Below the pieces are notes generated by a model that had not been told where the DNA came from, did no database searches, and was given only the letters and a program-made list of their open reading frames with translations. Of a stretch of DNA of 64,000 nt, positions 31,965 through 40,550 are shown piece by piece (the stretch's first letter is position 1; the number at the start of each line of letters is the position of its first letter). The stretch covers positions 186,001 to 250,000 of the forward strand of contig NZ_WCHR01000004.1 of the NCBI RefSeq assembly GCF_008973825.1. The letters run 5' to 3'. Position numbers and translations under genes: made by a program. Origin of the DNA: Gemmobacter serpentinus. Lineage in GTDB: Bacteria; Pseudomonadota; Alphaproteobacteria; Rhodobacterales; Rhodobacteraceae.

Positions 31965-33044
31965 ATGCCGTTTGATATCAACGGGCGGGTCACCGTCAAC
32001 ATCCAGAATGGCTACGCGACGGTGACCATCGACCGCGTGGATTATGACAGCAATGTCTATGATCGTTCCGGCTCGGTCCAGTTTACGCTTTGGGCCACGA
32101 CTGCGCCCTATCATGGCGGCACGATCCATGGCTATCGCCTGTTGGATTACCGGCCCAGCAACGACACGCTGCGCGATGGCGGATATTACTATGATGTGCG
32201 ATTTGGCGATCAGGTCAGCGCGCCACGCGGCAATTACTATCTGACGGTGACGGTGCAGGAATATAGCAATGGGCGCTACCTGATCAACGATTACACCACC
32301 TTCACCAATCACTTCGCCATTGGTGGCGGCAGCACTGGCGGGGGTGGCGAGATCATCCGCGGCGACGATTACGCCAATGATCTGGATGGCACCGATGCCA
32401 GCGAGCGGATCTATGGCTATGGCGGCAACGACTTTGTGCTGGCCTATGCCGGCAATGACACCGTCTATGGCGGCCGCGGCAATGACAGTGTCTCGGGTGG
32501 CTATGGCAATGATGTACTGGATGGCGGCAATGGCCGTGACCTTCTGTCAGGCCAGAATGGCAATGACACGCTGTTTGGCCGCAATGGCGACGACAATCTG
32601 GGCGGCAATAGCGGCCATGACCGGCTGTTTGGCGGTGCGGGCAATGATTATCTTTATGGCGATCTTGGCGGTTCGGGCCGGGGCCGCGACACGCTGGTGG
32701 GCGGCAGCGGTGCCGATGTGATGGCGGGCGGCGCGGGGGCTGACCGCTTCGTCTTCCAATCCCGTTCCGAAATCGCCTCGGGCAGCGCCGGGCGCGACCG
32801 GATCACGGATTTCTCACGCAGCGAGGGCGACCGGATCGATCTGTCCAAGGTCGATGCCAATGAGAACCGGGGCGGCAACCAGGACTTTACCTTTATCGGG
32901 ACGAAGACGTTCAGTGGCCGCGCGGGCGAGCTGCGCTTCGCGAAGGAGATGTTGCGCGGCGATACCGATGGCGACGGCCAGGCCGATTTCATCATCATGG
33001 TGGAAGACGTGCGCAGCCTGCAACGCGGCGATCTGATCCTGTAA
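31965..33044 (+). CDS. RTX calcium-binding protein with serralysin-type C-terminus
   Basis: The 359-residue protein has no Sec signal. Residues 1-118 form a beta-rich domain with many Tyr and Gly that I do not recognise. Residues about 130-260 carry RTX nonapeptides ([28 protein letters not shown]) that bind Ca2+ in a beta-roll. The end, from GADRFVFQS to QRGDLIL, matches the M10 peptidase C-terminal module, which carries the type I secretion signal. No protease domain is present. ATG 31965 is preceded by GGAGGG; the frame opening with TTG at 31908 is not favoured. It is likely exported through an ABC/TolC system encoded elsewhere. Unlike the three RTX genes at 40551-54292 it has no Hint domain. 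Confidence 0.85.
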   Translation: MPFDINGRVTVNIQNGYATVTIDRVDYDSNVYDRSGSVQFTLWATTAPYHGGTIHGYRLLDYRPSNDTLRDGGYYYDVRFGDQVSAPRGNYYLTVTVQEYSNGRYLINDYTTFTNHFAIGGGSTGGGGEIIRGDDYANDLDGTDASERIYGYGGNDFVLAYAGNDTVYGGRGNDSVSGGYGNDVLDGGNGRDLLSGQNGNDTLFGRNGDDNLGGNSGHDRLFGGAGNDYLYGDLGGSGRGRDTLVGGSGADVMAGGAGADRFVFQSRSEIASGSAGRDRITDFSRSEGDRIDLSKVDANENRGGNQDFTFIGTKTFSGRAGELRFAKEMLRGDTDGDGQADFIIMVEDVRSLQRGDLIL

Positions 33045-33156
33045 CGCCGCGCGCCTGCAATTCCCTTCCTTGCCCCCAATGGCGGACAAACATCCCCCGG
33101 CGCAGCATCTCAGCACCGGGGGCGTTTGCTCAAGCGTTCGGGGCCAAGTGTTTGGC

Positions 33157-34287
33157 TCACGGGGCCATGCGGTAGACCGCACCATCATGCACCGACAGGA
33201 ACCAGATCGCGCCATCCGGGGCCTCGGCCACATCGCGCACACGGCCTGTCTCATCCGCCTCGATCCGCTCCTCGGCAAATCCGGTCTCGGCGGGTTGATC
33301 TGGTGACAATCGGCTGAGAAAGCCGCCGTTCAGGCTGCCGGTGAACAGATCGCCCTTCCAGTCTGGCACCAGCGCCCCGGAATAGACCATGAGCCCCGAA
33401 GGCGCGATGGAAGGGTCCCAGTAATGCAGGGGCTGTTCCATCCCCGGTTTTGCCTGCCCCTCGCCAATCGGCAGAAAGGTGTAGTCGCGTCCATAGGTGA
33501 TGACCGGCCAGCCATAGTTCCGCCCGGCCTCGGCCCGGTTCACCTCATCGCCGCCGCGCGCGCCGTGTTCGACCGTCAGCAGGCTGCCATCGGAGGCAAG
33601 CGCGGCCCCCTGGATATTGCGATGGCCGATGGAATGGATGCCCGCAGCCCAGCCCGCGCGCAGGGGCGCAAGCGGCGCACCGCTGCGCGCCAGCCGGATC
33701 ACCTTGCCCGCTGCCAGCATCGGGTCCTGCGCCGCCATCCCTTGCGGCCCGGTGCCCCGATCGCCGGTGGTGACAAAGATCGTGCCATCCGCCGCCTCGA
33801 CCAGACGCGACCCGAAATGCCGCCCGCCGGGATAGCCCTCGCCGGTGAAAACGGTCTCGAAACCCTCCAGCCGCCCGGCTTCGGTCAGACGCGCGCGACC
33901 GACAGCAGTAGCCGCGCCACCAGCCGCACGGGTCGCAAAGCTGAACCAGACCTCGCGGCTGGTGATGAAATCGCGCGGCACCATGACGTCCAGCAAACCG
34001 CCCTGCCCCTCCATATGGAACGCAGGCAGCCCCTTGACCTCGACCTTCTTGCCGTTGGCCAGGTGCCATAGATGCCCCGCTCGTTCGGTGACCAGTGCCG
34101 ATCCGTCCGGCAGAAAGGCCAGGCCCCATGGCTCGTCAAAGCCGATGGCGACCGGGGCGATCTGCATCACCCCGGCCGAGGTTTCGACCTGCCCCTGTGC
34201 CATGGCAGCGGGACTAAGCGCAAAGAGAGAAGCGACAAGGATAATGGGCGCGACGCCCACGGCGCGGCTGCGCGGCTGTGGTGGCAT
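33157..34287 (-). CDS. PQQ-dependent sugar dehydrogenase family protein
   Basis: This 376-residue secreted protein belongs to the soluble aldose dehydrogenase / YliI beta-propeller family, which oxidises sugars with PQQ. A Sec signal peptide (PIILVASLFALSPAAMAQG) starts it; propeller motifs follow, including FDEPWGLAFLPDGSALVTER, GHRNIQGAAL and HGARGGDEVNR with IGHRN and DEVN positions typical of the cofactor site. The long frame reaches 34554, but GGAGAT before ATG 34287 and the signal peptide fix the start. It is convergent with the RTX gene. The sugar substrate is unknown. Confidence 0.88.
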   Translation of the reverse strand: MPPQPRSRAVGVAPIILVASLFALSPAAMAQGQVETSAGVMQIAPVAIGFDEPWGLAFLPDGSALVTERAGHLWHLANGKKVEVKGLPAFHMEGQGGLLDVMVPRDFITSREVWFSFATRAAGGAATAVGRARLTEAGRLEGFETVFTGEGYPGGRHFGSRLVEAADGTIFVTTGDRGTGPQGMAAQDPMLAAGKVIRLARSGAPLAPLRAGWAAGIHSIGHRNIQGAALASDGSLLTVEHGARGGDEVNRAEAGRNYGWPVITYGRDYTFLPIGEGQAKPGMEQPLHYWDPSIAPSGLMVYSGALVPDWKGDLFTGSLNGGFLSRLSPDQPAETGFAEERIEADETGRVRDVAEAPDGAIWFLSVHDGAVYRMAP

Positions 34288-34900
34288 GGGATCTCCGGTG
34301 GCAGGCGGGATGGTGACAGTGAGGAGGACCGCGTTTGGGCTTTGGCGCGACGCGACGACTGCGGCATGATCCGCAGGATGGATCGATGCGGGCCGGACGC
34401 CTCCCAGGATCGTTTGCGCCGAGCGATCGCCTGCGCGCCGGCCCCCTTTTGCGCAATCCGCGCAAAGCCAGCGATCCGACGCGCGGCTAGCAACTGTGGC
34501 ACGCAGCCTTGACCCTGCCAATTGCGGGCCGACCTCTTGAGACAATTCCTGCATCTTGGCGGATCATGACACAGGCCCTTGCGCAACCGGATTCAACCTT
34601 TCGTGGGCGGCGCATTTTGCCGCCAATGAACCACGTTTCGCAGGAAGACCCATTGGAAGCTGCGCGATGCGCACATTGTTTCCGTTTCGAAAACAGATGC
34701 CGCCCAATCGGCGCGGCGCCCCTGCAATGAACCGCGCCAAGCCTGCCCTTCCGCCCTAAAAATCGCCCTTCCGATTGCCCTGAACATCGCCTCTGCCGAA
34801 CATTGGACCAGCCGATCAAAACCGGCAAAACGGCGCTTTTCTTTTGATCACATGCGGTCTAGCCTGCGGTCAGGATACGATCCGACATGGGAGATCAAAA
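34288..34900. other. Gene-free interval upstream of livJ-type gene
   Basis: This 613-bp stretch has no frame with family motifs or a good ribosome site. It must contain the divergent promoters of the sugar dehydrogenase and the ABC binding-protein gene; the closest candidate -10 is TAGCCT near 34860, too weak to annotate separately. Confidence 0.55.
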
Positions 34901-36085
34901 ATGAAAAAACTGCTGCTCGCCACCGCGGCGACTGCCCTGATGGCTGGCGCGGCCAGCGCCGAAGATGTGAAGATCGGCGTTCTGCTTGGCTTCACCGGCC
35001 CGCTGGAAACCACCGTTCCCGGTATGGCTGCCGGTGCCGAACTCGCGATCAAGGAAGTGTCGGATTCCGGCAAATTCATGGGTGGCTCCACCGTGACCGC
35101 CGTGCGCGGCGACACCACCTGTGTGGACGCTGCCGCCGCCCAATCGGCGGGTGAGCGTCTCGTCACCTCCGAGAAGGTTGCAGGCATCATCGGCGGCGAC
35201 TGCTCTGGTGTGACCGGAGCCGTTCTGCAAAACGTCGCACGCCCGAATGGCGTCGGCATGATCTCGCCCTCGGCGACCTCGCCCGCGCTGTCCTCGGCCG
35301 AAGATGACGGCCTGTTCTTCCGCACCGCCCCGTCCGATGCCCGTCAGGGCGAGATCATGGCCGATATCCTGTCGGATCGCGGCGTGAAATCGGTGGCGGT
35401 CACCTATACCAACAACGACTACGGCAAGGGCATGGCGGACGCTTTCGCTGCGGCCTTCGCAGCCAAGGGCGGCGCGGTGACCCTTTCGGCCCCGCATGAA
35501 GACGGCAAGGCCGACTATTCCGCCGAAGTCGCGGCGCTGGCCTCGGCCGGTGGTGATGTGCTGGTGGTTGCCGGTTATGTCGATCAGGGCGGCAAGGGCA
35601 TGATCCAGGCCTCGGTCGACTCGGGCGCCTTCTCGACCTTCTACCTGCCCGACGGCATGTATGGTGAAAGCCTGATCCAAGCCATCGGCGCCCCGCTGAA
35701 CGGCTCTTACGGCTCTGTCCCGGGCACCGACAGCCCCGGCGCGGCGAAATACCTCGAAGTGGCCAAGGCTGGCGGCTTTGACGGATCCACCGCCTATTCG
35801 GGTGAAAGCTATGACGCGGCAGCCCTGATGCTGCTGTCGATGGAAGCCGCGAAGTCGACCGCTGGCAAGGACTGGACTGCCAAGGTCATGGACGTGGCCA
35901 ACGCCCCGGGCGAGAAGATCTATCCCGGCGAGCTGGGCAAGGCGCTGGAGCTGATCGCGGCGGGCACCGATATCGACTATGTCGGCGCGACCTCGGTCGA
36001 GATGGTGGGTGCAGGCGAAAGCGCCGGCAACTTCCGCGAATACGAAATCAAGGACGGCAAGTTCGAAACGGCGAAATTCCGTTGA
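34901..36085 (+). CDS. livJ: Branched-chain amino acid-type ABC transporter binding protein
   Basis: This 394-residue periplasmic binding protein is of the HAAT (hydrophobic amino acid) class. Signal peptide MKKLLLATAATALMAGAASA is cleaved before EDVKIGVLLGFTGPLE, the usual start of mature LivJ-like proteins. The frame from 34844 is longer, but GGGAG upstream of ATG 34901 and the signal peptide define the start. It leads a complete importer set (J-G-F-H-M). Relatives transport leucine, isoleucine and valine but also amides or urea, so the substrate is not certain. Confidence 0.92.
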   Translation: MKKLLLATAATALMAGAASAEDVKIGVLLGFTGPLETTVPGMAAGAELAIKEVSDSGKFMGGSTVTAVRGDTTCVDAAAAQSAGERLVTSEKVAGIIGGDCSGVTGAVLQNVARPNGVGMISPSATSPALSSAEDDGLFFRTAPSDARQGEIMADILSDRGVKSVAVTYTNNDYGKGMADAFAAAFAAKGGAVTLSAPHEDGKADYSAEVAALASAGGDVLVVAGYVDQGGKGMIQASVDSGAFSTFYLPDGMYGESLIQAIGAPLNGSYGSVPGTDSPGAAKYLEVAKAGGFDGSTAYSGESYDAAALMLLSMEAAKSTAGKDWTAKVMDVANAPGEKIYPGELGKALELIAAGTDIDYVGATSVEMVGAGESAGNFREYEIKDGKFETAKFR

Positions 36086-36155
36086 TCCGCCCGTCCAGCC
36101 GTTTGACCGCAAAACCCCCGCAAGGCGGGTGGGCAAAAGGCTGATTGCGTCATGA

Positions 36156-36186
36156 CATCGGCCCGGGATATAGGCCCGGGCCGATG
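36156..36186 (+). terminator. Intercistronic hairpin livJ-livG
   Basis: A perfect 12-bp stem CATCGGCCCGGG/CCCGGGCCGATG with a 7-nt loop follows livJ and is succeeded by CTTTATATC. In this position it would act as a partial terminator or 3' stabiliser, giving more binding protein than transporter core, as at aglE-aglF. Confidence 0.75.
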
Positions 36187-36268
36187 CTTTATATCAAGAA
36201 TCAGTGCCGCCTTTCCGGCGACCGGGGCAAACCCCGGCCCAAGCGGCGGCTCGTCCAGGGGACATGGA

Positions 36269-37060
36269 ATGATCCGTGTAGACAACCTGCATCGCCATTT
36301 CGGCGGCTTTCGGGCCGTTGACGGGGCGACGCTCGAAATTGCCAAAGGCTCGATCACTGGTTTGATCGGCCCCAATGGTGCCGGTAAATCGACGCTGTTC
36401 AATGTGATCGCCGGACGCCTGCCGCCGACCTCGGGGCAGGTGTTCATGGATGGCGAGGATGTGACGGGGCTTCCCCCGCATGAGCTGTTCGGCAAGGGGC
36501 TGCTGCGCACCTTCCAGATCGCGCATGAATTCGGCTCCATGACGGTGCGCGAGAACCTGATGATGGTGCCCGCCCTGCAAGCGGGCGAGACGCTGTGGAA
36601 CGCCTGGTTCAGCCGTGGTGCCGTGGCCCGCGAAGAAGCCCGCATCCGCGACAAGGCCGATGAGGTGCTGGAATTTCTGACCATCAGCCACATCGCCGAT
36701 CTGAAGGCGGGCCAGATCTCGGGCGGGCAGAAAAAACTGGTCGAACTGGGCCGGACGATGATGGTCGATGCCAAGATTGTCTTTCTGGACGAGGTCGGCG
36801 CCGGGGTGAACCGCACGCTGCTTTACACCATCGGCGACGCCATCCTGCGGCTGAACCGCGAGCGCGGCTATACCTTCTGCGTGATCGAGCATGACATGGA
36901 GTTCATCGGCCGCATCTGCGACCCGGTGATCTGCATGGCCGAAGGCAAGGTTCTGGCGCAAGGCACTCTGGAAGAGATCAAGAACGACGAACGCGTGATC
37001 GAGGCCTATCTGGGCACCGGCCTGAAGAACAAGGTGAAAGAGGAGGCCACCCATGGCTGA
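36269..37060 (+). CDS. livG: Branched-chain amino acid-type ABC transporter ATPase
   Basis: This 263-residue cytoplasmic ATPase of the LivG class has Walker A GPNGAGKST, signature ISGGQKKLVELGRTM and Walker B IVFLDEVGAGVN. The usual Pro after Asp-Glu is Val here (DEVGAG), a variant of the D-loop region. ATG 36269 gives a family-like start MIRVDNLHRHFGGFRAVDG; the frame open to 36152 runs through the livJ hairpin and is not favoured. It is followed by two tandem TTCGNCGAA hairpins and then livF. Confidence 0.93.
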   Translation: MIRVDNLHRHFGGFRAVDGATLEIAKGSITGLIGPNGAGKSTLFNVIAGRLPPTSGQVFMDGEDVTGLPPHELFGKGLLRTFQIAHEFGSMTVRENLMMVPALQAGETLWNAWFSRGAVAREEARIRDKADEVLEFLTISHIADLKAGQISGGQKKLVELGRTMMVDAKIVFLDEVGAGVNRTLLYTIGDAILRLNRERGYTFCVIEHDMEFIGRICDPVICMAEGKVLAQGTLEEIKNDERVIEAYLGTGLKNKVKEEATHG

Positions 37061-37075
37061 CCCCCGCCGAGGTGC

Positions 37076-37096
37076 CGGATTTTCGTCGAAAATCCG
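37076..37096. repeat. TTCGNCGAA-core hairpin, copy 2
   Basis: CGGATTTTC-GTC-GAAAATCCG is a perfect 9-bp stem with a 3-nt loop, 15 bp after the livG stop. It is followed by TGTCCC and then the next hairpin. Confidence 0.75.
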
Positions 37097-37100
37097 TGTC

Positions 37101-37123
37101 CCGAGTTTTCGTCGAAAACTCGG
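37101..37123. repeat. TTCGNCGAA-core hairpin, copy 3
   Basis: CCGAGTTTTC-GTC-GAAAACTCGG is a perfect 10-bp stem with a 3-nt loop, 4 bp after copy 2. It precedes the livF ribosome site. The pair could tune expression between livG and livF. Confidence 0.75.
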
Positions 37124-37155
37124 ATCCCCGTCTTGCCGCATGACGGAGGTCTGCC

Positions 37156-37866
37156 ATGGCTGACCCCTTCCTGATCGGTGACGCCATGACCGGCGGCTAT
37201 GGTGCCGCCGATATCCTGCACAGCTGCACGATTGCCGTCGAAAAGGGCGAGATCGCCGTGATTGTCGGCCCCAATGGCGCGGGCAAATCCACCGCGATGA
37301 AGGCGGTGTTCGGGATGCTGAAGCTGCGCGAAGGCCGGGTCATGCTGGATGGTGAGGATATCACCAAACTGACCCCGCAGGCGCGTGTGGCCAAAGGCAT
37401 GGGCTTCGTGCCGCAGACCCACAACATCTTTCCGTCGATGACGGTCGAGGAAAATCTGGAAATGGGTGCCTTCATCCGGCGCGATGATTTCCAGGACACC
37501 ATGACGCAGATCTATGACCTGTTCCCGATCCTGAAGGACAAGCGCAATCAGGCGGCGGGCGAATTGTCGGGGGGCCAACGCCAGCAGGTCGCGGTTGGTC
37601 GCGCGCTGATGACACGGCCCAAGGTCCTGATGCTGGATGAACCCACCGCAGGTGTGTCGCCCATCGTGATGGACGAGTTGTTCGACCGCATCATCGAGAT
37701 CGCCCGCACCGGCATTTCCATCCTCATGGTGGAACAGAATGCCCGGCAGGCGCTGGAGATCGCCGACAAGGGCTATGTCCTTGTGCAAGGGGCCAACCGC
37801 TTCACCGATACCGGCAAGGCCCTGATGGCCGACCCGGAGGTGCGCCGCTCGTTCCTGGGGGGCTGA
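37156..37866 (+). CDS. livF: Branched-chain amino acid-type ABC transporter ATPase
   Basis: This 236-residue ATPase is the second nucleotide-binding subunit. Walker A GPNGAGKST, signature LSGGQRQQVAVGRALM and Walker B VLMLDEPTAGVSP are complete. GGAGGTCTGCC precedes ATG 37156. Length is typical for LivF. It pairs with LivG in the importer. A 129-bp gap without a gene separates it from livH. Confidence 0.94.
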   Translation: MADPFLIGDAMTGGYGAADILHSCTIAVEKGEIAVIVGPNGAGKSTAMKAVFGMLKLREGRVMLDGEDITKLTPQARVAKGMGFVPQTHNIFPSMTVEENLEMGAFIRRDDFQDTMTQIYDLFPILKDKRNQAAGELSGGQRQQVAVGRALMTRPKVLMLDEPTAGVSPIVMDELFDRIIEIARTGISILMVEQNARQALEIADKGYVLVQGANRFTDTGKALMADPEVRRSFLGG

Positions 37867-37995
37867 GCCATGGTTTGCATCGCAATCACCTGCACATATC
37901 GAACAATTCGCGACAAGCGCCTGGGGATAAGCCCGGCATCACCCCGCGAAAACAGAACATTCCGGGCAAAACCCGGTCAGGCGGAGGCCCGCTGA

Positions 37996-39006
37996 ATGGA
38001 TTTCCTGAACGCCCTTGTGGCCTTCCTCAATTTCGTTTTCGTGCCGGGTCTGGCATATGGTGCCCAGCTTGCGCTTGGCGCGCTTGGCGTCACGCTGATC
38101 TATGGCATCCTGCGGTTCTCGAACTTCGCCCATGGCGATACGATGGCCTTTGGCACCATGGTCACGATCTTCGTGACCTGGTTCTTCCAGTCGATCGGGC
38201 TGACCGCGGGCTTCCTGCCGACCGCCCTGCTCGCCCTGCCCTTCGGCATCCTTGCCACCGCAGTCATGGTGCTGGCGACCGACAAGGTGATCTATCAGTT
38301 CTATCGCCGCCAGAAGGCCACACCGACCATTCTGGTCATCGTCTCGATGGGGGTGATGTTCGTGATGAACGGGCTTGTGCGTCTGTTCATCGGCGTCGAT
38401 GATCAGAACTTTGCCGATGGCGGCCGTTTCCTCATCTCGGCGGGTGAGTTCAAGGCCGCGACGGGCCTTGCCGAAGGCCTGTCGATCAAGGGCAGCCAGG
38501 CGGTGACGGTCGCCACCGCCGCACTTACCGTGGCGCTGCTGTTCTGGTTCCTGCAAAAGACCCGCACCGGCAAATCGATGCGCGCCTTTGCCGATAACGA
38601 GGATCTGGCGCTGCTGTCGGGCATCAACCCCGACCGTGTGGTGCAGGTGACATGGATCATCGCGGCGACACTGGCGACCATCGCCGGCGTGCTTTACGGC
38701 CTCGACAAGAGCTTCCGCCCCTTCACCTATTTCCAGCTGCTGCTGCCGATCTTTGCAGCCGCCATCGTGGGGGGCCTTGGCAGCCCGCTTGGTGCCATTG
38801 CCGGCGGCTTCATCATCGCCTTTTCCGAGGTGATGCTGACCTATGCCTGGAAAAAGGTCGCAACCTATGTCCTGCCTGACAGCATGGCGCCTGACAGCCT
38901 GCTGCAACTGATGGGCACGGATTACAAATTCGCCGTCAGCTTCGCGATCCTGATCCTTGTGCTGCTGTTCCTGCCGACCGGCCTCTTCAAAGGGAAATCC
39001 TACTGA
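37996..39006 (+). CDS. livH: Branched-chain amino acid-type ABC transporter permease
   Basis: This 336-residue inner-membrane permease has about eight hydrophobic helices and the LivH segment GALGVTLIYGILRFSNFAHG near the N-terminus. A second family motif, FAAAIVGGLGSPLGAIAGG, lies toward the C-terminus. GGCGGAGG precedes ATG 37996. Its TGA shares one base with the livM ATG (TGATG at 39004-39008), so the two permease subunits are translationally coupled. Confidence 0.94.
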   Translation: MDFLNALVAFLNFVFVPGLAYGAQLALGALGVTLIYGILRFSNFAHGDTMAFGTMVTIFVTWFFQSIGLTAGFLPTALLALPFGILATAVMVLATDKVIYQFYRRQKATPTILVIVSMGVMFVMNGLVRLFIGVDDQNFADGGRFLISAGEFKAATGLAEGLSIKGSQAVTVATAALTVALLFWFLQKTRTGKSMRAFADNEDLALLSGINPDRVVQVTWIIAATLATIAGVLYGLDKSFRPFTYFQLLLPIFAAAIVGGLGSPLGAIAGGFIIAFSEVMLTYAWKKVATYVLPDSMAPDSLLQLMGTDYKFAVSFAILILVLLFLPTGLFKGKSY

Positions 39007-40304
39007 TGTCGAAGAATCTCAAACTCTTCCTCGGCGTCGCGCTGCTGTTCGTGGCAACGGGGTTCCTGATGTCGTGGAACCAGGCGCTGTTCGTGCTGAA
39101 CTTCGCCATGGTCTCGGCGATCATGGCGCTTGGGGTGAATATCCAATGGGGCTATGCGGGCCTGTTCAATACCGGCGTCATGGGCTTTGCGGCCCTTGGC
39201 GGCTTGTCGGTGGCGCTGGTCGCCACGCCCCCGGTGCGCGAGGCATGGTCAGTGGGCGGCGGCGGCATCCTTGGCGGGTTGCTGATCGGCCTTGCCACCA
39301 TCGCACTGGCCGTCACCCTGTGGAAGCGCATGGCCAAGGGGCGCAAGCGCAGCCTGACCATGCTGGTCGTGCTGGTGGGCGGCTTCATCCTGTTCCGCTG
39401 GGTGTTTGACCCGGCTGTGACAGCGGTGGAGGCGATCAACCCCTCGATCACCGGCAACCTTGGCGGCTTTGGCCTGCCGGTGCTGCTGGCCTGGCCGCTG
39501 GGGGGCCTGTTGGCCGCCGGTGCCGCATGGGCCATCGGCAAGACCGCGCTTGGCCTGCGCTCCGATTATCTCGCCATCGCGACCCTTGGCATTGCCGAGA
39601 TCATCATCGCGGTGATGAAGAACGAGGATTGGCTGGCGCGCGGCGTGAAGATGATGAATATGGCGCAGCGCCCCTGGCCCGTGCCCTATGAGGTGAACCT
39701 GCAACGGAACGAAACCTTCCTGTCGCTGGCCAATTCCATGGGCTTCGATCCGGTCACGGGTTCCTCGATCTTCGTCAAACTGGTCTATCTGGTGATGATC
39801 CTGATCGTGCTGGCGCTGGTGATCTGGCTGTCGGAACGCGCGCTGAACAGCCCCTGGGGCCGGATGATGCGCGCCATTCGCGACAATGAGGATGCCGCCC
39901 GCGCCATGGGCAAGGACGTGACCCGACGCCATTTGCAGGTCTTCATCCTTGGTTCTGCTGTGATCGGCATTGCGGGTGCGATCCTGACTTCGATGGACGG
40001 GATCCTGAACCCGGGCACCTATCAGCCGCTGCGCTTCACCTTCCTGATCTGGGTCATGGTCATCGTGGGCGGATCGGGCAACAACTGGGGGGCCGTCCTG
40101 GGTGCCATGCTGATCGGCTGGCTTTGGCTGATGGTCGAGGCGCTCGGGCCGCAGGTCATGAGCCTGGTCACCGCCGGTCTGTCCGAAGGCCCGCTGAAGG
40201 CGCATCTGGTCGACAGCGCGCAGCATATGCGCCTGCTGACGCTGGGGGTGATCCTGCTTCTGGTGCTGCGCTTCAGCCCGAAGGGGCTTTTGCCCGAAAA
40301 GTGA
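39006..40304 (+). CDS. livM: Branched-chain amino acid-type ABC transporter permease
   Basis: This 432-residue inner-membrane permease is LivM-like, with about ten hydrophobic segments. Family motifs include GYAGLFNTGVMGFAALGG and LRSDYLAIATLGIAEIIIAV; the coupling region reads RAIRDNEDAARAMGKDV. It is somewhat longer than many LivM proteins because of a hydrophobic insertion around residues 75-165. It closes the operon and is followed by a strong intrinsic terminator. Confidence 0.94.
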   Translation: MSKNLKLFLGVALLFVATGFLMSWNQALFVLNFAMVSAIMALGVNIQWGYAGLFNTGVMGFAALGGLSVALVATPPVREAWSVGGGGILGGLLIGLATIALAVTLWKRMAKGRKRSLTMLVVLVGGFILFRWVFDPAVTAVEAINPSITGNLGGFGLPVLLAWPLGGLLAAGAAWAIGKTALGLRSDYLAIATLGIAEIIIAVMKNEDWLARGVKMMNMAQRPWPVPYEVNLQRNETFLSLANSMGFDPVTGSSIFVKLVYLVMILIVLALVIWLSERALNSPWGRMMRAIRDNEDAARAMGKDVTRRHLQVFILGSAVIGIAGAILTSMDGILNPGTYQPLRFTFLIWVMVIVGGSGNNWGAVLGAMLIGWLWLMVEALGPQVMSLVTAGLSEGPLKAHLVDSAQHMRLLTLGVILLLVLRFSPKGLLPEK

Positions 40305-40341
40305 TCTGGTGCAGCGTTTTACGCTGGCCGAACCCGATAAC

Positions 40342-40369
40342 AAAAGGGGCGCTGTCAGCGCCCCTTTTT
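40342..40369 (+). terminator. Intrinsic terminator of the liv operon
   Basis: AAAAGGGGCGCTG-TC-AGCGCCCCTTTTTC forms a GC-rich stem followed by a T-run, 38 bp after the livM stop. The A-run on the other side would let it work in both directions and also insulate the converging RTX gene. Confidence 0.9.
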
Positions 40370-40468
40370 CATTGCCCATTGTTCAGGAAATCGCCTCTGG
40401 CGCGGGGGAAACCTCTGGCGCGGTCGGGCCTCTGGCATGAGGCAGGCCGCAGGCATCTGGCAACCCCT

Positions 40469-40516
40469 TTCGCTCGATCACAGTTTTTCGCTCGATCTCT
40501 GCCTTTCGATCGATCA
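40469..40516. repeat. Three 12-bp repeats with 18-bp spacing
   Basis: TTTCGCTCGATC occurs at 40469 and 40487 and as TTTCGATCGATC at 40505, so starts are exactly 18 bp apart. They lie between the liv terminator and the end of the first Hint-RTX gene. No function can be assigned. Confidence 0.75.
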
Positions 40517-40550
40517 CGCCCCCTGAAGCGGATCAGCGCCTTGCCACCGA

